From contig JBGALI010000001.1 in NCBI GenBank assembly GCA_044223975.1, forward strand, positions 62,001 through 126,000: DNA of 64,000 nt, given 5' to 3'. This stretch comes from CAZCPB01 sp044223975 (GTDB lineage: Bacteria; Planctomycetota; Phycisphaerae; Phycisphaerales; UBA1924). The notes under the pieces were generated by a model. It made no database searches, was not told the DNA's origin, and was given only the letters and a program-made list of their open reading frames with translations. Below, piece after piece: positions 7,495 through 14,467 of this stretch (position 1 is its first letter; each line of letters opens with the position of its first letter). Both the position numbers and the translations under genes were made by a program.

Positions 7495-9543
7495 ATGAAG
7501 AACTCACACTGGGCCGTGCTCTTTGTTGCGGCCGCCTGCCGCGCGTCATTCGGGAGCGACCCTGTCGCCACGGTGGTCGATCGCTTTCCGGCCGCCAGCG
7601 CCAGTCACGCATACGTGGGGAATCGCCCTCCACTCCAGCCGGGATCGCTTATCAAGCTGCCAGTTGCGTCGTTCCGGCCGTCGGGCTGGCTTGGAAAGGC
7701 CTTCGAACTCCAGCGCGACGGCCTCGCCGGGCACCTGGGCGAGATCAGCGTGTGGCTCACGCGCGAGGACAACGCCTGGCTTCGCACCGACGGCAAGGGA
7801 AAGTACGGCTGGGAAGAGGTGCCGTACTGGCTCCGCGGCTACGCACGCCTCGCGTACGTGCTCGATGACAAGCGGATGCTCGACGAGGCGAAGGTCTGGA
7901 TCGAGGGCACGCTCCGGAGCCAGCGTCAGGACGGTGACTTTGGCCCGATCCAGATTCGCGGCGGCCGGCGCGACCTGTGGGCGCAGATGCTAATGCTGCA
8001 GGTTCTGCAGGCCTACTTCGAGCGCACGGGCGATCCCAGGGTCGTGCCGTTCATGACGAGCTACTTCAAGTGGCAATCTGGCGTGCCGGAAGAACAGTTT
8101 CTGAAGGACTACTGGGAGAACAGCCGCGGCGGCGACAATCTGGCGAGCGTCTACTGGCTGTACAACATCACCGGCGATGCGTTCCTGCTCGAGCTGGCCA
8201 CCAAAATCGACCGCAACACGGCGGACTGGCGCCAGGCGGACAACCTTCCGAACTGGCACGTGGTCAACATCGCCGAGTGCTTTCGAGAGCCTGCGGTGTA
8301 CTCCCTGCAGAGCGGGAAGCGGTCCGATGTGGAGGCGGCCGGTCGGAATTTCAGGATGGTCCGGGACCGCTACGGCCAGGTCCCCGGGGGCATGTTCGGC
8401 GCCGACGAGAACGCCCGGCCCGGCCACACCGACCCGCACCAGGCCGCGGAGACCTGCAGCTTCGTGGAGCAGGTCTGGTCGAACCTCGTGATGAGCGAGA
8501 TCACCGGCGATCTGTCGTGGGCCGCGAACACCGAGGACGTGGCGTTCAACTCGATGCCCGCGGCATTCACGCCCGATTACCGCGCCCTGCGATACCTGAC
8601 CGCGCCGAACCAGGCGGTGAGCGACAGCAGGAACCACGCACCGGGCGTGGCGAACGAGGGTCCCTTCTTCCTGATGAACCCCTTCAGCAGCCGCTGCTGC
8701 CAGCACAACCACTCGAGCGCGTGGGTGAACTACGCCGAGCACGCGTGGATGGCGACGGGCGACGATGGCTTGGCGGCGGTTCTGTACGCCCAGGGCGAGC
8801 TCAAGGCCAAGGCCGGCGCCGCCGGCGGGGCGGTGACCCTGCTCACGGACACCAAGTACCCGTTCGAGGAGCGGGTGCAGATCACGATCAAGGAGTCGCC
8901 GCCGGGCGGGTTCCCTCTTTACCTGCGCGTTCCCGCGTGGGCGCAAGGAGCGACCGTTGGTCTCAACGGCAGGCCCGTTACCGTCGCGGCCAAGGCGGGC
9001 GCGTACGTGCGACTCATGCAAGACTGGAAGGCCGGGGACACGGTGTCACTGCTCCTGCCGATGCGCGTGAGTGTCCGGACATGGGCTCAGAACAAGGACA
9101 GCGTCAGCGTTGATTACGGACCTCTGACCTTCGCTCTCAAGATCGACGAACAGTACCGGACCGTCTCCAGCGAAAAGACGGCGATCGCCGATTCGGGCTG
9201 GCGGCCGGAGGCCGACCCGCGCAGGTGGCCCTCGTTCGAGATTCTCCCCGCTTCTCCGTGGAATTACGCGTTGGTGATCGACGGCACCGATGTCGCACGG
9301 TCCTTCGAAGTCGTGCGAAAGCCGTGGCCTTCCAACGATCAGCCCTTTGTCAACGCCGCGGCGCCGATCGAGCTGCGTGCCAAGGGTCGGCGGCTGCCCG
9401 GGTGGACGCTCGACGAGCACGGCCTCGCGGGCGCGCTGCCGCAGAGCCCGGTGAAGACCGACGAGCCGTTGGTGGACCTGACGCTGGTGCCCATGGGGGG
9501 CGCGCGGCTAAGAATCTCGGCGTTCCCCTCGGTCGGGCGGTAA
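7495..9543 (+). CDS. Secreted glycoside hydrolase, GH127 (beta-L-arabinofuranosidase)-like
   Basis: The 682-residue protein has a short signal peptide and a large alpha/alpha-barrel domain followed by beta-sandwich segments, as in GH127/DUF1680. The four zinc-site residues known from HypBA1 have counterparts here: E319 and C321 in AETCSF, and C401/C402 in SSRCCQHNHS, where the first cysteine of the pair is the nucleophile in HypBA1. E305 in the ADENARP loop is a candidate acid/base. The enzyme would therefore cleave beta-linked L-arabinofuranosides or a related sugar outside the cytoplasm. The ATG at 7495 was preferred because the hydrophobic signal begins there. It stands alone, with no neighbouring sugar transporter or SusCD-like pair. 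Confidence 0.75.
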   Translation: MKNSHWAVLFVAAACRASFGSDPVATVVDRFPAASASHAYVGNRPPLQPGSLIKLPVASFRPSGWLGKAFELQRDGLAGHLGEISVWLTREDNAWLRTDGKGKYGWEEVPYWLRGYARLAYVLDDKRMLDEAKVWIEGTLRSQRQDGDFGPIQIRGGRRDLWAQMLMLQVLQAYFERTGDPRVVPFMTSYFKWQSGVPEEQFLKDYWENSRGGDNLASVYWLYNITGDAFLLELATKIDRNTADWRQADNLPNWHVVNIAECFREPAVYSLQSGKRSDVEAAGRNFRMVRDRYGQVPGGMFGADENARPGHTDPHQAAETCSFVEQVWSNLVMSEITGDLSWAANTEDVAFNSMPAAFTPDYRALRYLTAPNQAVSDSRNHAPGVANEGPFFLMNPFSSRCCQHNHSSAWVNYAEHAWMATGDDGLAAVLYAQGELKAKAGAAGGAVTLLTDTKYPFEERVQITIKESPPGGFPLYLRVPAWAQGATVGLNGRPVTVAAKAGAYVRLMQDWKAGDTVSLLLPMRVSVRTWAQNKDSVSVDYGPLTFALKIDEQYRTVSSEKTAIADSGWRPEADPRRWPSFEILPASPWNYALVIDGTDVARSFEVVRKPWPSNDQPFVNAAAPIELRAKGRRLPGWTLDEHGLAGALPQSPVKTDEPLVDLTLVPMGGARLRISAFPSVGR

Positions 9544-9696
9544 ACCGAACGCGGGCCCGGCGCGTGTTCGCGCGGGAGCGTCCGATCCAAGCAGAAAAAC
9601 AGCCCTGCGGCGTGTGGTATCGCAAGGAGCCCCGGCCTCACGCCCGGCTCGCGGACTGCCCGGCCGCCGCTCCGCCCAATGCGCTGGGCCTTCAAG

Positions 9697-9781
9697 TGCC
9701 GGAGGAGGGAGTCGAACCCACACACCTTTTGAGGGTAACGGATTTTGAATCCGTCGCGTCTGCCAGTTCCGCCACTCCGGC
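9697..9781 (-). tRNA. tRNA-Leu (anticodon CAA)
   Basis: The 85-base sequence on the minus strand folds as a class II tRNA. It has a GCCGGAG/CTCCGGC acceptor stem, a D arm with GGCAGACGC, an anticodon stem ACGGA/TCCGT enclosing TTCAAAA (anticodon CAA), a long variable arm and a GGTTCGACTCC T arm. One U-U mismatch is visible in the T stem. CCA is not encoded. It decodes the UUG leucine codon. Confidence 0.95.
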
Positions 9782-9981
9782 GAGAGTGAGCGGGGGCATC
9801 GTATCCGGGCCGCGAAACACGGTCCGCGGCTGGAGGGACGGGCGGAGCAACGCTGGGGCCGAGGGCCGTGCGAGATGGTGGGCCCGGCATCGACGGCTGG
9901 CGGTTATGATCAGCGGCGCTCCTGCGGCGAACCGGCGTTGTGCCGCGGCAGAATCACGCGATTCAGACGGGAGTCGGCCTG

Positions 9982-11142
9982 GTGACGATCTTGACCGAGC
10001 ATTCCGCCGCCCGCGCCGGCCCCGCGATCCCGGTGCGGCAGGCCCGCGTCCCGCTGCCGGTGCTCGACGAACTCGGCGCACGGGCAACATCGCACACGCC
10101 GCCGCCGGCGCCCGCGTGGGTTCACGCGGGGAATCGCATGCTCGATTCGCACGGCCGAACGATCCGCGATCTTCGGATCAGCATCACCGACCGGTGCAAT
10201 TTCCGGTGCGTGTACTGCATGGAGCCCGACGTGCGCTTCGCGCCGCGCGAAGAAATCCTGACCGAGGGCGAGATCGTGCGCCTCGCGCGTATCGCCGAAT
10301 CGCTGGGCGTCCGCAAGGTCCGGCTGACGGGCGGCGAGCCCACGCTGCGGCAGGACTTGCGAGCAATCATCGGAGGGATCAGGAGCCAGACCGCCGTTGA
10401 ACTGGCGATGATCACCAATGGCTCGCTCCTGAACCGTGAGGTGCTCCGCGAATGGAAGCTGGCCGGGCTTGATCGTGTCACGATCAGCATCGATTCGCTC
10501 AGGCCGGACCGCTTCGCCAGGCTGACGCGCTCGGCCACTCCGCCCGATGTCGTGCTGGAAGGAATCGAGGCGTGCCTCGCTGAGGGGTTGACGCCGCTGA
10601 AGGTCAATGCCGTGCTGATTCGCGGGTTCAACGACGACGAGGCCGCGGACCTCGCGGGCGTGGCCCGACGCTTCGGGGTCGAGTTCCGGTTCATCGAGTA
10701 CATGCCCCTGGACTCGGCGCACGCGTGGGACGCATCGCGAATGGTCCCTGCGGCGGAAACGCGGGCGGCGGTGCACGAACGGTTCCCTCTGGTGGCGTGC
10801 GAGGACGACGAGCCGTCGAGCACCGCGCGCACGTACAGATTCGCGGACGGTGCTCCGGGGCGCATCGGCTTCATCGCCCCGGTGACGAGCCCGTTCTGCG
10901 GTGCGTGCAGCCGCCTGAGGCTCACGGCCGACGGCAAGGTCCGGCCCTGCCTGTTCAGCACGCGCGAATGGGACCTGCGCCCGATCCTTCGCGAGGGCGC
11001 AGGCGGTGAAAGCTCGGCATCGATCGACGAACGACTCGCCGCGTTTCTCATCGACGCGACCTGGACAAAGCAGGCCGGGCACGGCATCGCGTCGCCCGCG
11101 TTTGAGCAACCTGCGCGTCCGATGTCGGCCATCGGCGGATAG
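9982..11142 (+). CDS. moaA: GTP 3',8-cyclase MoaA (molybdenum cofactor biosynthesis)
   Basis: MoaA is a radical-SAM enzyme that rearranges GTP in the first step of molybdopterin synthesis. The N-terminal cluster motif is CNFRCVYC (C72, C76, C79), followed by the GGEPTLR SAM-binding segment. The second cluster motif, CGACSRLRLTADGKVRPC, is in the C-terminal third. The protein ends MSAIGG, the conserved double-glycine tail. The start is taken as GTG at 9982 because GGGAG lies eight bases upstream. Even so, the first 50 residues are a Pro/Ala-rich extension before the usual MLDSHGRTIRDLRIS start. No other moa genes are visible. The TauE-like gene follows 36 bases later. Confidence 0.93.
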   Translation: MTILTEHSAARAGPAIPVRQARVPLPVLDELGARATSHTPPPAPAWVHAGNRMLDSHGRTIRDLRISITDRCNFRCVYCMEPDVRFAPREEILTEGEIVRLARIAESLGVRKVRLTGGEPTLRQDLRAIIGGIRSQTAVELAMITNGSLLNREVLREWKLAGLDRVTISIDSLRPDRFARLTRSATPPDVVLEGIEACLAEGLTPLKVNAVLIRGFNDDEAADLAGVARRFGVEFRFIEYMPLDSAHAWDASRMVPAAETRAAVHERFPLVACEDDEPSSTARTYRFADGAPGRIGFIAPVTSPFCGACSRLRLTADGKVRPCLFSTREWDLRPILREGAGGESSASIDERLAAFLIDATWTKQAGHGIASPAFEQPARPMSAIGG

Positions 11143-11178
11143 CCTGATCCCCTTTGCCGGACTCGGAAAACACGCCCC

Positions 11179-11925
11179 ATGCCGGACGGATCGCTGGTCA
11201 TCCTTGCCGCGTCGTTCCTGATCGTCGGGGCGTTGTACGCCTCGGTCGGGCACGCGGGAGCCTCGGGCTACCTCGCGGTGATGGCGCTGCTGAGCGTCAC
11301 ACCGTCGGAGATGCGTCCGACCGCCCTTGCGATCAACGTGATCGTGGCCATCATCGCGTTTGTCCAGTTCGCGCGGGCCGGTCACTTCCGCTGGGCGCTG
11401 TTCTGGCCGTTCGCCGCGGCTTCGATACCGGCGGCGTTCTTCGGTGGCCGGATCCATCTTCCCGCCGCGCCGCTCAAGGTGTCGATCGGCGTCGTGCTCC
11501 TGCTGAGCGCGCTGTGGATGGCGTGGAGCAGCGCACGGCGAACGCCGAACGCGTCGTTGCCGCGCGAGCCGCCGGTTCCCGTGGCCCTGGTGTCCGGAGC
11601 CGTTGTCGGTCTGATCGCCGGGCTGACGGGCACGGGCGGCGGCATCTTTCTCAGCCCCGTGATGCTGATGTTCAACTGGGCGGACACCAAGCGCACCGCG
11701 GCAACCGCGAGCCTGTTCATCCTCGTGAACTCGCTGGCCGGGCTCGCGGGCCTGGCGACCGGCGGGTGGGCGCCCTCCCATTCGCTCGCGTGGCTCGCGG
11801 GCGCCGCGGCGGTCGGCGGCTTGCTGGGATCGCACCTGGGAAGCCGCGTACTCAACCACCGCGCGCTGCGCGTGCTGCTCGCGGTGGTGCTCGCCATCGC
11901 CGGAGCAAAGCTGATGTTCACGTGA
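11179..11925 (+). CDS. TauE/SafE family anion (sulfite-type) permease
   Basis: The 248-residue protein has about seven to eight membrane helices in two related halves, which is the TSUP (TauE/SafE) architecture. The first half carries VGALYASVGHAGASGYL. The second repeats the pattern as VVGLIAGLTGTGGGIFLSP, with the glycine-rich turn typical of the family. Members move sulfite, sulfoacetate or other small organic anions. The exact substrate is unknown. It probably shares a transcript with moaA (36-base gap). The nearby thiol-dioxygenase operon makes sulfite export a reasonable guess, but this is inference. Confidence 0.8.
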   Translation: MPDGSLVILAASFLIVGALYASVGHAGASGYLAVMALLSVTPSEMRPTALAINVIVAIIAFVQFARAGHFRWALFWPFAAASIPAAFFGGRIHLPAAPLKVSIGVVLLLSALWMAWSSARRTPNASLPREPPVPVALVSGAVVGLIAGLTGTGGGIFLSPVMLMFNWADTKRTAATASLFILVNSLAGLAGLATGGWAPSHSLAWLAGAAAVGGLLGSHLGSRVLNHRALRVLLAVVLAIAGAKLMFT

Positions 11926-11958
11926 GCCCGGCCGGTGCCCGATGAACGCGGCGCTCTA

Positions 11959-13446
11959 TCAAACAGGTTTCGGCGCCTTGTACCGCGTCCAATCGACGCC
12001 GAGCTTCTTCATGCGTGAACGCAGCGTGTGCGGGTTGATGCCCAGGGCCCGGGCGGCGCCGAACGGGCCCTCCACCCGGCCGAGGCACCGGCGGAGTTCC
12101 GCCTCGATGTGACGCTTCATCGCGTCGTTGAGCGTCGCTTGAGTGTCCTGCGCGCTTACGGGGGGCGCGGCCGTTGGTGGGGATTGGGGGCCCTTTGCGT
12201 CAACACGGTCGTGAGGACGCTCGTGCTCTCCAAGCCCCAGCGCCTGCGCGACCTCGAGCCGGTGGCCTTCGCCCAGGATCATCGCCCGATCGATCACCGC
12301 GCCCAGCTCGCGCACGTTGCCCGGCCACGAGTACTCCTGAAGAACCGCGAGCGAGTGCTCATCGAGCCGCGGCTCGGCAAGCCCGAAGCGCACGCTGGCT
12401 TTGCGGACGAAGTGGCGGGCGAGGTCCGGTATGTCCTTCTGGCGCTCACGCAGCGGCGGAATCCGGATCGGGAATGTGGCGATGCGGTACCAGAGGTCCT
12501 CGCGGAACGTCCGCTGGTCCACCATCGCGGGCAGGTCGCGGTGGGTCGCGCCGACGATCCGCACGTCCACCGTGACCGGCGTCGCGCCGCCGACGCGCGT
12601 GAACGAACCGTCCTGGAGAATACGGAGGAGCCGCACCTGAGCATCGAGTGGGAGTTCGCCGATCTCGTCGAGCAGCAGCGTGCCACCGTGAGCGCGCTCG
12701 AACCAGCCGTGCCGGCGGTCGCTCGCGCCCGTGAAGCTGCCCTTCTCGTGCCCGAACAGCTCCGAGTCGATCAGGTCGCGCGGGATCGCGCCGCAGTTCA
12801 CCCTGACGAACGGCCCGCTCGCGCGTCGTGAGCGGTCGTGCACCGCGCGGGCGATCACTTCCTTGCCCGAGCCCGTCTCTCCGAGCAGAAGCACGGGTAC
12901 ATCCTGCGGCGCCACCATCTCGACGCGTCGGAGCACCGGCGCCAGACCGACGGTGGCGCCGACGATCGCTTCCCCGCCGGGAGACCGGCGTACGCGGGCC
13001 GCTGACCCCGGCGCGGCGGGTTCCGGGTTCGCTTGCCTTCGGAGTTCCATTGAAACCACCGCCGCGAGCACCTCGCGTACCAGCAACGTCACCGTCTGGG
13101 CGTGGCGCTCGCCGATGTCCCCGATGACGGCGGCGGCGGCGCGCACCTCACCGCCAACATCGAGCCGCTGCGCCAGCAGGCCACCCGTCGGCGCCAATCG
13201 CCAATCGCTCCCCATCGTCGCGGCATCCCAGGCCGGCGCCCATCTCCACGCACGATCACCGAGCCACGCGATCAGTGCTGACGGATCGGGGGAATCCTCG
13301 CGACCGGTCCATGACAGTCGAATTCGCGTCGAGGGGCAGTGCGTCAGCGATCGGAGAGGTTCCTCTATGCCTCGGACGGCTTCGTCGATCGACGCCCCCG
13401 TCGCAGCGGCCTTCCACAATTGCGATTCGAGTCGAGCTTGGGTCAC
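11959..13446 (-). CDS. Sigma-54-dependent enhancer-binding transcriptional regulator
   Basis: The 495-residue protein is a bacterial enhancer-binding protein. An N-terminal sensory region (about 1-150) resembles a GAF-type domain but has no phosphorylation site, so it is not a response regulator. The central AAA+ domain has Walker A GETGSGKE (189-196), the sigma-54 contact loop GSFTGA (236-241; serine replaces the usual alanine), Walker B LLLDEIGE and the R-finger segment REDLWYRIATFPI. A Fis-type helix-turn-helix follows (GAARALGINPHTLRSRMKKL, about 466-485). Translation starts at GTG 13446, nine bases from a pair of dyad elements that could serve autoregulation. It diverges from the thiol-dioxygenase operon, whose upstream region has two -24/-12 promoters. 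That operon is its likely target. Confidence 0.92.
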   Translation of the reverse strand: MTQARLESQLWKAAATGASIDEAVRGIEEPLRSLTHCPSTRIRLSWTGREDSPDPSALIAWLGDRAWRWAPAWDAATMGSDWRLAPTGGLLAQRLDVGGEVRAAAAVIGDIGERHAQTVTLLVREVLAAVVSMELRRQANPEPAAPGSAARVRRSPGGEAIVGATVGLAPVLRRVEMVAPQDVPVLLLGETGSGKEVIARAVHDRSRRASGPFVRVNCGAIPRDLIDSELFGHEKGSFTGASDRRHGWFERAHGGTLLLDEIGELPLDAQVRLLRILQDGSFTRVGGATPVTVDVRIVGATHRDLPAMVDQRTFREDLWYRIATFPIRIPPLRERQKDIPDLARHFVRKASVRFGLAEPRLDEHSLAVLQEYSWPGNVRELGAVIDRAMILGEGHRLEVAQALGLGEHERPHDRVDAKGPQSPPTAAPPVSAQDTQATLNDAMKRHIEAELRRCLGRVEGPFGAARALGINPHTLRSRMKKLGVDWTRYKAPKPV

Positions 13447-13454
13447 TCTGCTTT

Positions 13455-13498
13455 ATATCACAGATTTTTTGCATGGAATCAAGGAAAATCTGTGATAT
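13455..13498. promoter_or_regulatory. Paired dyad operator / candidate upstream activator sequence
   Basis: Two perfect 14-bp arms, ATATCACAGATTTT (13455-13468) and AAAATCTGTGATAT (13485-13498), form an inverted repeat with a 16-bp spacer. Each arm contains its own small dyad, ATC-N3-GAT. The two dyad centres (13461 and 13492) are 31 bp apart, about three helical turns, so both would face the same side of the DNA. The AT-rich block stands out from its GC-rich surroundings. It adjoins the regulator's start codon and lies about 105 bp upstream of the first sigma-54 promoter, a normal position for an enhancer site. Confidence 0.75.
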
Positions 13499-13579
13499 TT
13501 CATGAATGTGCGATTGTTCGGCTCATGCAGACAGCGGCCTGGCCGCCCACGCGAGCCATTACCGCATTTACGGACGGTG

Positions 13580-13595
13580 TGGCACCGGCTTTGCA
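13580..13595 (+). promoter_or_regulatory. Sigma-54 promoter P1 (-24/-12)
   Basis: TGGCACCGGCTTTGCA matches the sigma-54 consensus TGGCACG-N4-TTGCA at all but one defined position, with the invariant GG and GC separated by exactly ten bases. Transcription would start near 13606 and run rightward into a roughly 310-base leader before the thiol-dioxygenase gene. A 16-codon open frame (13642-13692) and the long hairpin lie within that leader. Confidence 0.7.
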
Positions 13596-13725
13596 GATCC
13601 GGGTTTCATCGCCGCCTCGTGCATGACCTCTTGAGAGACGCGATGGCTCGATCCTCGGAATTCACACCTCCCCGAGGCTCCGGTCTTGCGTGACGCCTGA
13701 CCCGACGTTCACGCCATGCAGTTCT

Positions 13726-13776
13726 CCTCAGGCCGAGCCCGCCGCCTTCACGGGGCGGCGCCGGCTCGGCCTGAGG
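13726..13776. other. Long GC-rich hairpin in the sigma-54 leader
   Basis: The outer stem pairs CCTCAGGCCGAGCC (13726-13739) with GGCTCGGCCTGAGG (13763-13776), fourteen perfect base pairs. An inner stem CGCCGCC/GGCGGCG (13740-13746 with 13754-13760) is offset by a two-base bulge and closes a seven-base loop, TTCACGG. No run of T follows on either strand, so it is not a standard terminator. It sits about 120 bases after the predicted P1 start and about 110 bases before P2. It could be an attenuator, an RNA stability element or a protein-binding site. Confidence 0.8.
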
Positions 13777-13887
13777 CGCCTCGTACCACGCCACATCCCG
13801 TTTGATCCGTTCGTCGCACGTCAATGGACGCCGCGACTTGCTGCCGCGCGCGCACCGGGAGTTTTCGGGCCCCCGTGAGTCACTCTG

Positions 13888-13903
13888 CGGCACGACGATT
13901 GCA
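13888..13903 (+). promoter_or_regulatory. Sigma-54 promoter P2 (-24/-12)
   Basis: CGGCACGACGATTGCA matches the -24/-12 consensus except for the first base (C for T), again with ten bases between GG and GC. Its start site would fall near 13914, two bases before the ATG at 13916. It would therefore give a nearly leaderless transcript, or the true start codon lies further downstream. Its closeness to the gene makes it the more direct of the two candidate promoters. Confidence 0.65.
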
Positions 13904-13915
13904 TTCCCGCGGGGC

Positions 13916-14467
13916 ATGACACACCGGCTGATCGCTCGATGTCGCCCGCCCGCCGCCGCTCCCGCACCCGGCTCGGCGCTGCACCGCTTGGTCTCCAACC
14001 TCGAACGGTGCGGGGGCGTGATTCCTCCGGACCAATTGCGATCGGTGATCGAAAGCAACTCCGTCGGGCTCGATGATGTTCGAGACTTTCTCTGCGTCGA
14101 TGCGTCGACGTACTCGAGAAACCGCGTGGTGCGCACCGACCGCTACGAGGTGCTGGTCTTCTGCTGGTGCTCCGGCCAGCGCAGTACGATCCACGATCAC
14201 GAGGGCTCGGCGTGCGGCGTCAGGGTGGTGTGCGGCGCTGCGACGGAAATCGTGTTCGAGCGTGTGCCGGGCGGCGATCGTGTCAGGGCCGTGCGCACGC
14301 GGCGTGCGGGCGCCGGACAGGTCACCTCCTCATTCGACACGGACATTCACCAGATCGCCAACGACGACCCCGCGGCTGTCCTCCTTGTCACGCTCCACGT
14401 GTACTCGCCACCGCTCGACGAGATGAACGTCTATGAAGCCGCGCCCGCAAAGGGAGCCGCGGCGTGA
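13916..14467 (+). CDS. Cysteine-dioxygenase-like thiol dioxygenase (cupin)
   Basis: The 183-residue protein has the cupin core of the cysteine dioxygenase family, which uses non-heme iron to oxidise a thiol to a sulfinate. The three-histidine iron triad is visible as H93 and H95 in TIHDHEGSACG and H145 in DTDIHQI. C100 lies where mammalian enzymes form the Cys-Tyr crosslink, and Y163 or another tyrosine could play a part. Substrates in the family include cysteine, 3-mercaptopropionate and cysteamine, and the sequence alone does not decide between them. The first 25 residues are Ala/Pro/Arg-rich and may not all be translated, because P2 places the RNA start beside this ATG. It overlaps the next gene by a GTGA junction, indicating translational coupling. 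Confidence 0.8.
   Translation: MTHRLIARCRPPAAAPAPGSALHRLVSNLERCGGVIPPDQLRSVIESNSVGLDDVRDFLCVDASTYSRNRVVRTDRYEVLVFCWCSGQRSTIHDHEGSACGVRVVCGAATEIVFERVPGGDRVRAVRTRRAGAGQVTSSFDTDIHQIANDDPAAVLLVTLHVYSPPLDEMNVYEAAPAKGAAA

Noticed and set aside
9940..9981. An upstream GTG start for moaA
   Set aside because: GTG 9982 has GGGAG at good spacing. Even that start leaves a long extension before the conserved domain.
13726..13776. The hairpin as a rho-independent terminator
   Set aside because: No T tract follows on either strand, and no gene ends just before it.
13690..13878. A 62-codon frame in the gap before the thiol dioxygenase
   Set aside because: It is built from the hairpin arms and Arg/Pro codons, has no ribosome site and matches nothing.
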